Positions 35,143 through 42,314 of a DNA stretch of 64,000 nucleotides are shown here, in pieces. The DNA is from an uncultured Mogibacterium sp. (GTDB lineage Bacteria > Bacillota > Clostridia > Peptostreptococcales > Anaerovoracaceae). Each line of letters starts with the position of its first letter. Within the stretch, counting starts at the first letter, position 1. Under the pieces are notes generated by a model. The model made no database searches and had not been told where the DNA came from. It saw nothing but the letters and a program-made list of their open reading frames with translations. A program made the translations under genes and the position numbers. The stretch lies in assembly GCF_938041965.1 (NCBI RefSeq), contig NZ_CALISE010000003.1:62001-126000 (forward strand). The letters are read 5' to 3'.

Positions 35143-35156
35143 ATAGGAGGTATAAT

Positions 35157-36029
35157 ATGAATAGACCAGAATTCTATCCAGTCAGGAGTCTAATATACGT
35201 TGATCTTGCACATGAGGATTATAGGATAAAGCTTGAGAATTGGTTATACAGGTACCATATTCCAGATAGTATTTCGCAATTTGGACCGTATGTATCAAAG
35301 TATGCATTTTATCAGGCTCTTCCAACACCTCCAGGTGGTGAAAGATTTGGTACTGTAAGAATGCAGATGACAGAGCACTACTGGCTAGCAAATCCAAATG
35401 ATATTAGAAATTTCGTACATCATAAGGCACTGACAGAGTATTTTCCTAAGGATGTACTAATATGGCAAAATAATATGCCTGATGAGGGGAACTCTCATAA
35501 AATTAATAAATCCGAAGAGGTTAATTTTGAAGGCGATGATGCGAGAGCTACAAAAGGGAGCGAAGAATTAGGTACAGTTCCATTTATATTTGCATTTATC
35601 CCGGTATGGTGGGAAGAAGACTTCAAGGGTGAAGGCAGAACTGTTGAAGATGGACCAAACTATAGATGGCAGTTTATGGTTCATTACCCTGAGGGGGTTA
35701 CTCTTGAAGAAGGAGATAAGTGGCTTAAGGAAGAATTCTTACCAGCCTATACAGAACAGGATGAAGTAATAAGATGTTTATCTAGCAAGGTAATAAAGGA
35801 AATAAATGGCTGTGATTTTGATCGTGTTGTTGAAATGTGGTTCCCATGTCAGTCAGCGTGGGCAGCAGCGACAGAAAAGGCTGCTAAAATAGTAAAAAAG
35901 CCATCTTGGGGAGAAACTACAGATTTCCCATATCTCAAAAAGTCATATGGAATCTCGGGAATTTTCTTATCAGATATAGCAAGATCAGATAATATGACTG
36001 GTTATCATGGTTATATTACAATGAGGTAA
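35157..36029 (+). CDS. Tandem dimeric alpha/beta-barrel (EthD-like) protein
   Basis: 290 residues, soluble, no signal peptide. Two halves each look like a ferredoxin-type alpha/beta-barrel unit. The first has WLYRYHIPDSISQFGPYVSK and ERFGTVRMQMTEHYWL; the second has YRWQFMVHYPEGVTLEEGDK and VVEMWFPCQSAWAAATE. Such units form EthD-like or monooxygenase/decarboxylase enzymes acting on small organic molecules. I do not recognise the exact family and no catalytic residues can be named. AGGAGGT precedes the start. It lies between two membrane proteins, so a role in handling an imported small molecule is inference. Confidence 0.6.
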   Translation: MNRPEFYPVRSLIYVDLAHEDYRIKLENWLYRYHIPDSISQFGPYVSKYAFYQALPTPPGGERFGTVRMQMTEHYWLANPNDIRNFVHHKALTEYFPKDVLIWQNNMPDEGNSHKINKSEEVNFEGDDARATKGSEELGTVPFIFAFIPVWWEEDFKGEGRTVEDGPNYRWQFMVHYPEGVTLEEGDKWLKEEFLPAYTEQDEVIRCLSSKVIKEINGCDFDRVVEMWFPCQSAWAAATEKAAKIVKKPSWGETTDFPYLKKSYGISGIFLSDIARSDNMTGYHGYITMR

Positions 36030-36042
36030 GAACGGAAATAAT

Positions 36043-36570
36043 ATGAGTAAAAGGGAAAGCCTTAATCGCGACGGTGGCAAGGGTAATTATAAAGAAGTGC
36101 TTACCCTTGCTCTCTTAGTTGGAATTCTTCCTCCAACATGGGCTTTAATAAGCCCATATATAGGAGTGCACGTTGGACCAATAGCTCTTATTGCTGCTGG
36201 CATATATGGTGCAAATGGGAATAAATTCGAAGACTCTTTTAAAATAGCAGCTGGATATATCGCTGGAGACATATGGTCATTAATTGCCACAGCCGTGATG
36301 CAAAAAACGCCTTTTAGTGCGAATCTTACACTTTGGTCTACTTTATTTATACTAGGATTTATTGCAGTAATAATATCTGCAAAATTTCCCAGGTATGTAT
36401 ATCTGCCAAGTTTTCTAGCAGGATGGGCGATAGCGATGTTATCGATGAATCTAGATTCAACAACTCCATTAATAAGGATGACAATTGAAATCGGAGTAGC
36501 GATGCTTGTGGGTGTATATTACGTTGGAGCTTTGATAGATAAGATACATAAGGTAGTAAATAATAGATAG
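36043..36570 (+). CDS. DUF1097-like membrane protein
   Basis: 175 residues with five or six membrane segments after a short charged N-terminus (MSKRESLNRDGG). Its size, glycine-rich segments (AAGIYGANGNKFEDSFKIAA) and helix pattern resemble the DUF1097 family, small inner-membrane proteins of unknown function. It starts 13 bases after the barrel protein and ends 72 bases before a strong terminator, so it closes the operon 34693-36570. Confidence 0.6.
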   Translation: MSKRESLNRDGGKGNYKEVLTLALLVGILPPTWALISPYIGVHVGPIALIAAGIYGANGNKFEDSFKIAAGYIAGDIWSLIATAVMQKTPFSANLTLWSTLFILGFIAVIISAKFPRYVYLPSFLAGWAIAMLSMNLDSTTPLIRMTIEIGVAMLVGVYYVGALIDKIHKVVNNR

Positions 36571-36642
36571 AGATACCAGATGAAATGAGATACTTAGTAA
36601 TTTATTAAATATTTATGTAATCGTATTTTGCGAATGATAAGG

Positions 36643-36677
36643 AAACTATCTGAACGAATTAGTTTAGGTAGTTTTTT
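36643..36677 (+). terminator. Rho-independent terminator of the accessory operon
   Basis: A 13-base stem (AAACTATCTGAAC with GTTTAGGTAGTTT, G-T pairs allowed), a six-base loop and a run of six T. Ends the plus-strand operon. Confidence 0.85.
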
Positions 36678-36779
36678 ATTAACAAAATAATTAAAAAAGA
36701 TAGAAATATATGTAAAGAAAATAAATGCATTATCATAGTAAAGCAAATAAGTATCGATGGGGAAATGAATCTAATGAGA

Positions 36780-37020
36780 CATAACTATTCCTAAAATCAT
36801 AATTTTGGGAACAGTTATGAAACAAGAAATATGGCTGCCACGGAGGCAGCCTCGTAAATGGAGCTTTATGTATTTGACAACAAGTGATGTAACACTGTAC
36901 CAATACCTGTGTAATAAGGGAGATATATTATGATTTGATTATCTTCCATAACGTGGAGATGTCGTAATACCCTTATCTCATAAAAAACGCCTCTAAGGCG
37001 AAATTTCGGCCTCATTTTTT
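36780..37020 (+). ncRNA. Candidate structured RNA in a convergent intergenic region
   Basis: This part of the 448-base gap holds no convincing gene but three strong hairpins: an 18-base stem with a four-base loop (36780-36819); a GC-rich perfect stem GGCTGCC/GGCAGCC (36833-36851); and a three-part stem with arms ATAAGGG/CCCTTAT, TATTATGA/TCGTAATA and ATCT-CCA/TGG-AGAT (36914-36976). A GC hairpin region ending in ATTTTTT (36988-37020) could terminate it. A TTGACA with a poor -10 precedes the third hairpin (36874-36879). The strand is not certain, and no known RNA family was recognised. Confidence 0.35.
36982..37000 (-). terminator. Terminator of the YneA-like gene
   Basis: On the minus strand CGCC-TTAGA-GGCG is followed by six T, 19 bases after the stop codon at 37019. 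The flanking bases can form an alternative hairpin with a T run on the other strand, so it may be bidirectional. Confidence 0.65.
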
Positions 37021-37321
37021 ATGACTCTACTGGAACTAGAATAGTATCTCCTGGTTTTACATCAGAAGCAGATATATTGTTAAGTTCACATATCTTATTA
37101 ACCGTGGTGCGAGGATCAACGTATTTGCCACTATACTTATTAGCAATAGACCAAAGTGTATCGTTCTGTTGAACCTCAACTTGTCTATATGTATCTGAAG
37201 TACCAGCTTCAGTTGTAGCGAAACCTAATATGCTGTACACGAGCATAGTCATGCTTAATACTGTTACTAGGATAAATATAAAAAATCTAACTGGCGAAAC
37301 GATTTTGTATTTCTTTTTCAT
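37019..37321 (-). CDS. yneA: SOS-regulated LysM protein, YneA-like division inhibitor
   Basis: 100 residues: basic N-terminus, one membrane segment (about 12-34), and a LysM peptidoglycan-binding domain (about 45-99: VEVQQNDTLWSIANKY to DVKPGDTILVPV). This is the architecture of YneA, which halts septation in B. subtilis during the SOS response. Two LexA boxes flank its promoter, which strongly supports that role. The ATG at 37321 follows GGAGGT. In Bacillus yneA is divergent from lexA; here lexA is absent and ybaK lies upstream on the same strand. Confidence 0.8.
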   Translation of the reverse strand: MKKKYKIVSPVRFFIFILVTVLSMTMLVYSILGFATTEAGTSDTYRQVEVQQNDTLWSIANKYSGKYVDPRTTVNKICELNNISASDVKPGDTILVPVES

Positions 37322-37386
37322 AATGATTACCTCCGTATATATGATACTAAAAGCTTATAGCTATGGTATTAATTATCTCTTGTAAA

Positions 37387-37400
37387 AGAACAAATGTTCT
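37387..37400. promoter_or_regulatory. LexA box 1 of the YneA-like gene
   Basis: AGAACAAATGTTCT contains the perfect core GAAC-N4-GTTC and follows the R-N-R-Y middle of the Gram-positive LexA consensus. It lies just downstream of the predicted transcription start. Confidence 0.8.
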
Positions 37401-37415
37401 ATTTATGATGTTCAT

Positions 37416-37444
37416 AGTATAACTCCTTCTATATTCAAAGTCAA
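37416..37444 (-). promoter_or_regulatory. Promoter of the YneA-like gene
   Basis: On the minus strand TTGACT (37439-37444), 17 bases, TATACT (37416-37421). LexA boxes lie on both sides. Confidence 0.75.
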
Positions 37445-37452
37445 TAAGAAAA

Positions 37453-37466
37453 AGAACAAATGTTTG
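37453..37466. promoter_or_regulatory. LexA box 2 of the YneA-like gene
   Basis: AGAACAAATGTTTG differs from the GAAC-N4-GTTC core at one base. It lies upstream of the -35 element. Confidence 0.6.
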
Positions 37467-37468
37467 AA

Positions 37469-37509
37469 AAATAAAAAAGGATGCTGTAAGCCAGTCGTTA
37501 CAACATCTT
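37469..37509 (-). terminator. Rho-independent terminator after ybaK
   Basis: On the minus strand a ten-position stem (arms 37498-37507 and 37480-37489, one mismatch) with an eight-base loop is followed by TTTTTTATTTTTC. It ends the long minus-strand transcript before the SOS promoter. Confidence 0.85.
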
Positions 37510-37602
37510 AAGGATGATAAGTTATTCGAAATATTAATAGATTTTATCTTATATATTGCTTGGAAAGATATGTATGGTAGATATCAAGTAAGCATTAGAC
37601 GT

Positions 37603-38089
37603 TTATGCTGTTATATCTGCAAAAGACGCATTGATAAACTCAGCTAGTTTTTCTCCATTAATAATTATCTGTGCTCCCCTCTTTCCTGCTGATATATATA
37701 TGATCATATAGTACTGCGGTTTCATCGATGAAGGTCGGGAAATGTTTTTTCATACCAATTGGAGAGCACCCACCTCTAACATAGCCTGTTAGTGGAAGTA
37801 ACTCTTTTACATGAATCATCTCTATCTTCTTGACACCTGCTACAGATGCAGCTTTTTTTAGGTCTAACTCAGATGCAACCGGAATTACAAATACGAAATA
37901 TTCTCCTGTATTTGAATGGGTTACCAGTGTTTTGAAAATTTCTTCCTCAGATATTCCTAGTGCTGCAGCAACGTGTTCTCCAGAGAGATCAGATTCATCA
38001 TAATCATACTCACTGATATCATGGTCAATACCAGCGTTATCTAGCTGCCTCATGGCGTTTGTTTTTTCAATCTTTTCTTTTTTAGCCAT
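37603..38089 (-). pseudogene. ybaK: YbaK/EbsC-type Cys-tRNA(Pro) deacylase, frameshifted
   Basis: The family removes cysteine mischarged on tRNA-Pro. From ATG 38089 the frame runs through YbaK marks (LDNAGIDHDISEYDYDE, GISEEEIFKTLVT, GYVRGGCSPIGMKKHFP) and stops at 37658 after YISRKEGSTDNY. Adding one AT to the (AT)5 run at 37692-37701 restores the expected ending ISAGKRGAQIIINGEKLAEF, then INASFADITA, down to a stop at 37603. So the reading frame is broken by two bases about 28 residues before the natural end. Sequencing error, mutation or slippage are all possible. The broken protein would be 143 residues. Confidence 0.8.
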
Positions 38090-38092
38090 AAT

Positions 38093-38908
38093 TTAAACCT
38101 CTAAATTATCTTCAGAATCTTCATAGGAGTCAATAAATTTAAGTAGTACATCACGTTTTATATAGCATATCAGCAAAATAATGATGCTAGCAATAATAAG
38201 CATAGCAATTCCAAAATAATTTCTATGTGCTAAAAATGTTCCAAATAGCAAGCTTTCAAGAACCCCCGGAGATCTTCCGAGTATAGATAGAAATATAAAT
38301 GGTCTTAGTCTTATATTTGAAATGCCAGCAATATAGCTTGTGAAGTCTTTTGGAAGACCTGGTATTAAATACAGGAGGAATATTATCACATAAGCACGTC
38401 TGCTATTTAGTTTTCTCACATATGATATAACTTTTTCTTCTCCAAATATAATATGAAGCGCGTCTCTACCAAGAAATTTTGCAAGGTAGTAAGTGATAAC
38501 TGTTCCAATTAAAGCTCCAACTAATGAAATTAAGAAACCACCTAGAACCCCGTATAAGTAACTTGATGCGAACTGTATCGGTTGACCTGGTATGATACAG
38601 ATGACAATTTGGATAACTTGCAGAAATATTAGGGGTATAAACGCAAAACCTTTAAAATCATTAAGTTTATTTGGTATATTTGACAAATAAACCTTATTAA
38701 ACAACGTATCTTTATATAAGAGATATAGCGCGAGTGGAACAATAATTAATATAACCAAAAGCAAAAATAGCTTACCAAAGGCAATTAACCGTCTAGAAAT
38801 TGAGATGTTACATGTATTAACATGTGCATCATGTTTTAAATCAGTTATTGTTGCTTTCGCTGTACATTCAATATTATTTTCTGTTTTCTCCTTGTGCTTT
38901 GTTGACAT
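38093..38908 (-). CDS. TVP38/TMEM64 family membrane protein
   Basis: 271 residues with about six membrane segments and a VTT (DedA-like) core: GQPIQFASSYLYGVLGGFLI, LVGALIGTVITYYLAKFLGR and LLYLIPGLPKDFTSYIAG. Relatives are thought to move lipids across membranes; the substrate here is unknown. Its start lies 35 bases inside the end of the upstream gene, in another frame. The overlap is real because AGAGG lies 8 bases before ATG 38908 and no other start exists nearby. Confidence 0.85.
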   Translation of the reverse strand: MSTKHKEKTENNIECTAKATITDLKHDAHVNTCNISISRRLIAFGKLFLLLVILIIVPLALYLLYKDTLFNKVYLSNIPNKLNDFKGFAFIPLIFLQVIQIVICIIPGQPIQFASSYLYGVLGGFLISLVGALIGTVITYYLAKFLGRDALHIIFGEEKVISYVRKLNSRRAYVIIFLLYLIPGLPKDFTSYIAGISNIRLRPFIFLSILGRSPGVLESLLFGTFLAHRNYFGIAMLIIASIIILLICYIKRDVLLKFIDSYEDSEDNLEV

Positions 38909-40193
38909 CTATTAGACCTCTATTTACTAGCTCCTGCAAGCTTTTTATGATACCGAATCTAGCATGTTCATAAGTAAGACCACCCTGATAGTAAGCAATA
39001 TAAGGCTCTCTGAGTGGGGCATCAGCACTTAATTCAATGGAAGAACCTTGTACAAAGGCACCAGCTGCCATAATCACTTGATCATCATAACCAGGCATAT
39101 CCCATGGAATTGGGGTAACGTATGCATCAATTGGTGCAGCAGACTGAATTGCTTGAATAAAGGCTATCGCTAAATCAGGATTCCTGAATTTAATTGCCTC
39201 GACTATGTCGCTTCTCTCTGAAGAAACTGGTGGGCAAACCTCATATCCGAGCATGTCGTAAACAGTACCACATAACATAGCTCCTTTTAGTGCTGCATTT
39301 ACAATCTTAGGAGCAAGGAAAATTCCTTGAAGAACGGAACGATTTTGTCCAAAAGTTAATCCGCATTCTGACCCAATACCCGGACACGTGAGGCGATATG
39401 ATATTCTATCAATTAAATCTCTTCTTCCGCAGATATATCCACCAGAAAGCGCTAGCCCACCACCTGGATTCTTGATAAGAGAACCAGCAATTACATCCAC
39501 ACCAAAATCAGTAGGTTCCTCTGCACTTACGAATTCACCATAGCAATTATCTACCATAACTATGATGTCCGGGCGAATTTTGTGTATAAGATCAGTGACT
39601 TTACGGATACTGTCCAAGGTTATCGCTGGTCGCCAGTCGTACCCTGTTGAACGCTGCATTGCAACTACCCGCGTATTCTCGTGGAGTGAATTTTTTATTG
39701 CCTCTAAATCAACATCTAAGTTATCATTTAACTCAACTTCGCTGTACTCTATACCGTAATCCGTCAAAGTTCCCATATAATCATGGTCATTAATACCGAT
39801 GACCGTCTGTAAGGTATCATATGGTCTACCTGTAACGTAAATCAATTCTTCGCCTGGTTTTAGTATGCCAAAAAGCGTCGTAGAGAGAGCATGCGTTCCA
39901 TTGACGATATTTGGCCTTACAAGAGCTGCCTCCGTATTGAAGATACTAGCATATACCTTTTCAACGGCTTCACGGCCTGCATCGTCATATCCATATCCAG
40001 TGTTCCATGCGAAGTGTGAATCGCTGATTTTATTATCTTGAAATGCACCTAGAACTTTGAGCTGGTTAATAGCACATATATCCTCTAGTTTAGTAAACTG
40101 TTTTTTCAGCTGTTCCTCTGCCCTATCTACTATGTCTAGAACAGCAGGCTTAATACCAAAATTCTTTATGAGATGCTCATTATAGCTAGTCAT
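38874..40193 (-). CDS. YnbB-type PLP-dependent protein (methionine gamma-lyase family)
   Basis: 439-residue PLP enzyme of the Cys/Met-metabolism fold, in the family once labelled aluminium resistance protein and now methionine gamma-lyase-like. Marks: GYDDAGREAVEKVYASIFN, ALVRPNIVNGTHALSTTLFG, an IVMVDNCYGEFV strand for the cofactor and SLIKNPGGGLALSGGYICG with the probable PLP lysine. The reaction is unproved. The start is at ATG 40193, sharing its A with the xer stop; a start 30 bases upstream would lie inside xer. The gene follows miaA in many Firmicutes. Confidence 0.88.
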   Translation of the reverse strand: MTSYNEHLIKNFGIKPAVLDIVDRAEEQLKKQFTKLEDICAINQLKVLGAFQDNKISDSHFAWNTGYGYDDAGREAVEKVYASIFNTEAALVRPNIVNGTHALSTTLFGILKPGEELIYVTGRPYDTLQTVIGINDHDYMGTLTDYGIEYSEVELNDNLDVDLEAIKNSLHENTRVVAMQRSTGYDWRPAITLDSIRKVTDLIHKIRPDIIVMVDNCYGEFVSAEEPTDFGVDVIAGSLIKNPGGGLALSGGYICGRRDLIDRISYRLTCPGIGSECGLTFGQNRSVLQGIFLAPKIVNAALKGAMLCGTVYDMLGYEVCPPVSSERSDIVEAIKFRNPDLAIAFIQAIQSAAPIDAYVTPIPWDMPGYDDQVIMAAGAFVQGSSIELSADAPLREPYIAYYQGGLTYEHARFGIIKSLQELVNRGLIDVNKAQGENRK

Positions 40194-41356
40194 TAATCGT
40201 TGTCCTTTCTCTCTATCTCCCACTCCATATCTTTTACCAAATCTCGCTTTACATTCATTTTATGTGAAGCATAAAGCTGAGTAGTCGTTACTTGCTCGTG
40301 ATCAAGTAGAGCTTGTACATCATAGATGGAGTTTCCACGCCCTATGAGACTAGTGGCTGCTGTTGCGCGTAGCTTGTGCGGGCTATAACCGTTGTGTTTT
40401 GTAGTGTTAAGCGCGATTGCAGTATATTTTTTTACCAGCTCCCTTATCGACCTTGATGTCATACGTCTTCCTTGCAAAGATAGAAATAACGCATCTTTGT
40501 CGGCTTCTGTTTCTTCAGCAATCGAAGAACGTTCGTTGTTGATATAATCCTGAACAGTCATTTGTACTGACTGATTAATCGGCATGCTTGATTCTTTACC
40601 TCTTTTGCGATAAATGATAAACTCACCGCGCGAAAAGTTAAATGAAGAAATGTTGAGCTGTTGAAGTTCTGAAAGCCTAAGACCATAGGTTAAGAAAAGA
40701 ATTAGAATTGCTTTATCACGAAGCTTTGTTTTCTCCCAATATTTGCGCTCGTGTGGAGTCATATTTGAACCTGTTGATACCGCGTCAAGCATAACCATTA
40801 CTTCGTCATCTTGAAGCGCCTTTATCTCACGCTCACCAGGTTTCGGAACTTTTATTGGATCAAATCCATCAGTTATGTTGTTATCAATAAATCCATCGCG
40901 ATAAAGCTGTTTAAACATGACTGATATAGAAGACTTTTTGCGTGCGAGAGTCTTGTTATTATTCTCATAAATGATTATCTTATTGCCATCATCTACAGTG
41001 TATTTGCGGCAGAAATCAATAAATAGATTTATATCCATAGATGTTAGTTCACGAATTTCTTCAAGCTTTATATTTTTAGGGACATCAGCATCTGTGAGCG
41101 AAGTATTACTGATGAGATAATCTAAGAAAAAACGCACATCCTGGAGATATGCAAGTCTAGACATGGGAAGAACATTGCCTTTTAAGTACACAAAATATGA
41201 ACGCAAAAAACTAGGTAGTTCGCGTTCAATTGCCTCGCACTTCATATATATTTCGTTTTCTTTTTCAATCACATTGTCTGGTTTATCAGATTTGTTGTGA
41301 ATTTTGAGCCGCTTTGCATCGCTGCCAGCGGCTCCGATAGTTCTTTTTATAGCCAT
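40193..41356 (-). CDS. Tyrosine recombinase, XerC/D-like
   Basis: 387-residue site-specific recombinase. The N-terminal SAM-like DNA-binding domain ends near 165; the catalytic domain holds the full set Arg227, Lys254, His327, Arg330, His353 and Tyr362. About 50-70 extra N-terminal residues precede the region found in typical Xer proteins of about 300 residues. It sits inside the miaA operon rather than beside any mobile element, and no attachment repeats are visible, so a chromosomal Xer role is likelier than a phage integrase. No other Xer is in the window for comparison. Confidence 0.85.
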   Translation of the reverse strand: MAIKRTIGAAGSDAKRLKIHNKSDKPDNVIEKENEIYMKCEAIERELPSFLRSYFVYLKGNVLPMSRLAYLQDVRFFLDYLISNTSLTDADVPKNIKLEEIRELTSMDINLFIDFCRKYTVDDGNKIIIYENNNKTLARKKSSISVMFKQLYRDGFIDNNITDGFDPIKVPKPGEREIKALQDDEVMVMLDAVSTGSNMTPHERKYWEKTKLRDKAILILFLTYGLRLSELQQLNISSFNFSRGEFIIYRKRGKESSMPINQSVQMTVQDYINNERSSIAEETEADKDALFLSLQGRRMTSRSIRELVKKYTAIALNTTKHNGYSPHKLRATAATSLIGRGNSIYDVQALLDHEQVTTTQLYASHKMNVKRDLVKDMEWEIERKDND

Positions 41357-41364
41357 AGTTCCAA

Positions 41365-42291
41365 TTATTTGCTAGCTTCTAGAATATCATCGACTACATT
41401 GCCAACCATCTGTCCCTTTTGTATCTCAATCCAGTGGGCATTTTCGTAGCGTTTAAACCATGTTAATTGACGTTTTGCATAGTGGCGTGTATTCGTTTTA
41501 ATATTATTCACCGCTTCTTCTATTGTAACTTTACCATCAAGGTACAATAGTAGTTCTTTGTATCCAATCCCCTTCATAGCTGGGGTTTCACTATTATATC
41601 CCATAGAAAGAAGGTGCTTCACCTCTTTAAGTAGCCCCTCCTCCATAAGCTTATCAACGCGTCTATTTATACGAGTGTAAAGCCATTCACGTTCCATATT
41701 AACTATATTAATCTTAAAATCGTATTTAGTATTAGGTTCGAGTTTATCCATTGATTCCAATTTTGAACCTAGCTCGTAAGCTTCAATCGCCCTAATGATC
41801 TTCCTAATGTTATTAGGGTGAATTCTTGCGGCGGCATCAGGGTCGACTGCAGATAGCAGTTCAAATAGATATTCATTACCTCTTACCTCTGCAAGATGTT
41901 CTAATTCCTCTCTACGCTTTAGGTTTATAGGCTTAGCTGCAAATGACATCTTGTATATAAGCGAGTTAAGATATAGTCCAGTTCCACCAACAACTATTGG
42001 TGTATTACCGCGTGCTAATATTTCATCTATCTTATCAAAAGCGAGTTTCTGATATTGTGCTACTGTTATATCATCGGCTGGATCAACGAAACCATATAGA
42101 TGATGTGGAATAGCTTTCATATCCTTTTGAGAAGGTTTAGCACTACCTATATCCATGTACTTATAAAGCTGAACAGAATCACAGTTTACAATTTCGCCCT
42201 TAACTCTCTTAGCGAGATAAAGTGCTACAATGCTCTTTCCAGCAGCAGTTGGTCCGCCAATTATATAAACTTTTTTATTACCTATGGTCAT
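41365..42291 (-). CDS. miaA: tRNA dimethylallyltransferase MiaA
   Basis: 308-residue enzyme that adds a dimethylallyl group to A37 of tRNAs reading UNN codons. P-loop GGPTAAGKS (12-20), VNCDSVQLYKYMDIGSAKPS, VGGTGLYLNSLI and the ending TRHYAKRQLTWFKR are all family signatures. The hfq gene that often follows miaA is absent. The order mutS-mutL-miaA is widespread in bacteria. AGAAGGGA is the ribosome binding site. Confidence 0.97.
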   Translation of the reverse strand: MTIGNKKVYIIGGPTAAGKSIVALYLAKRVKGEIVNCDSVQLYKYMDIGSAKPSQKDMKAIPHHLYGFVDPADDITVAQYQKLAFDKIDEILARGNTPIVVGGTGLYLNSLIYKMSFAAKPINLKRREELEHLAEVRGNEYLFELLSAVDPDAAARIHPNNIRKIIRAIEAYELGSKLESMDKLEPNTKYDFKINIVNMEREWLYTRINRRVDKLMEEGLLKEVKHLLSMGYNSETPAMKGIGYKELLLYLDGKVTIEEAVNNIKTNTRHYAKRQLTWFKRYENAHWIEIQKGQMVGNVVDDILEASK

Positions 42292-42314
42292 AACGATTTC
42301 CCTTCTATATATTG

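Noticed and set aside
36817..36933. Open frame of 38 codons (start MKQEIWLPRRQP) in the hairpin region
   Set aside because: No convincing ribosome binding site and it runs through two of the strong RNA stems; no similarity recognised.
36571..37018. tRNA or 6S RNA gene in the convergent gap
   Set aside because: No cloverleaf or CCA end, and no long bulged 6S-type duplex could be drawn.
40193..41356. Phage or integrative element integrase
   Set aside because: The gene lies in a housekeeping operon with no attachment repeats, excisionase or mobility genes around it.
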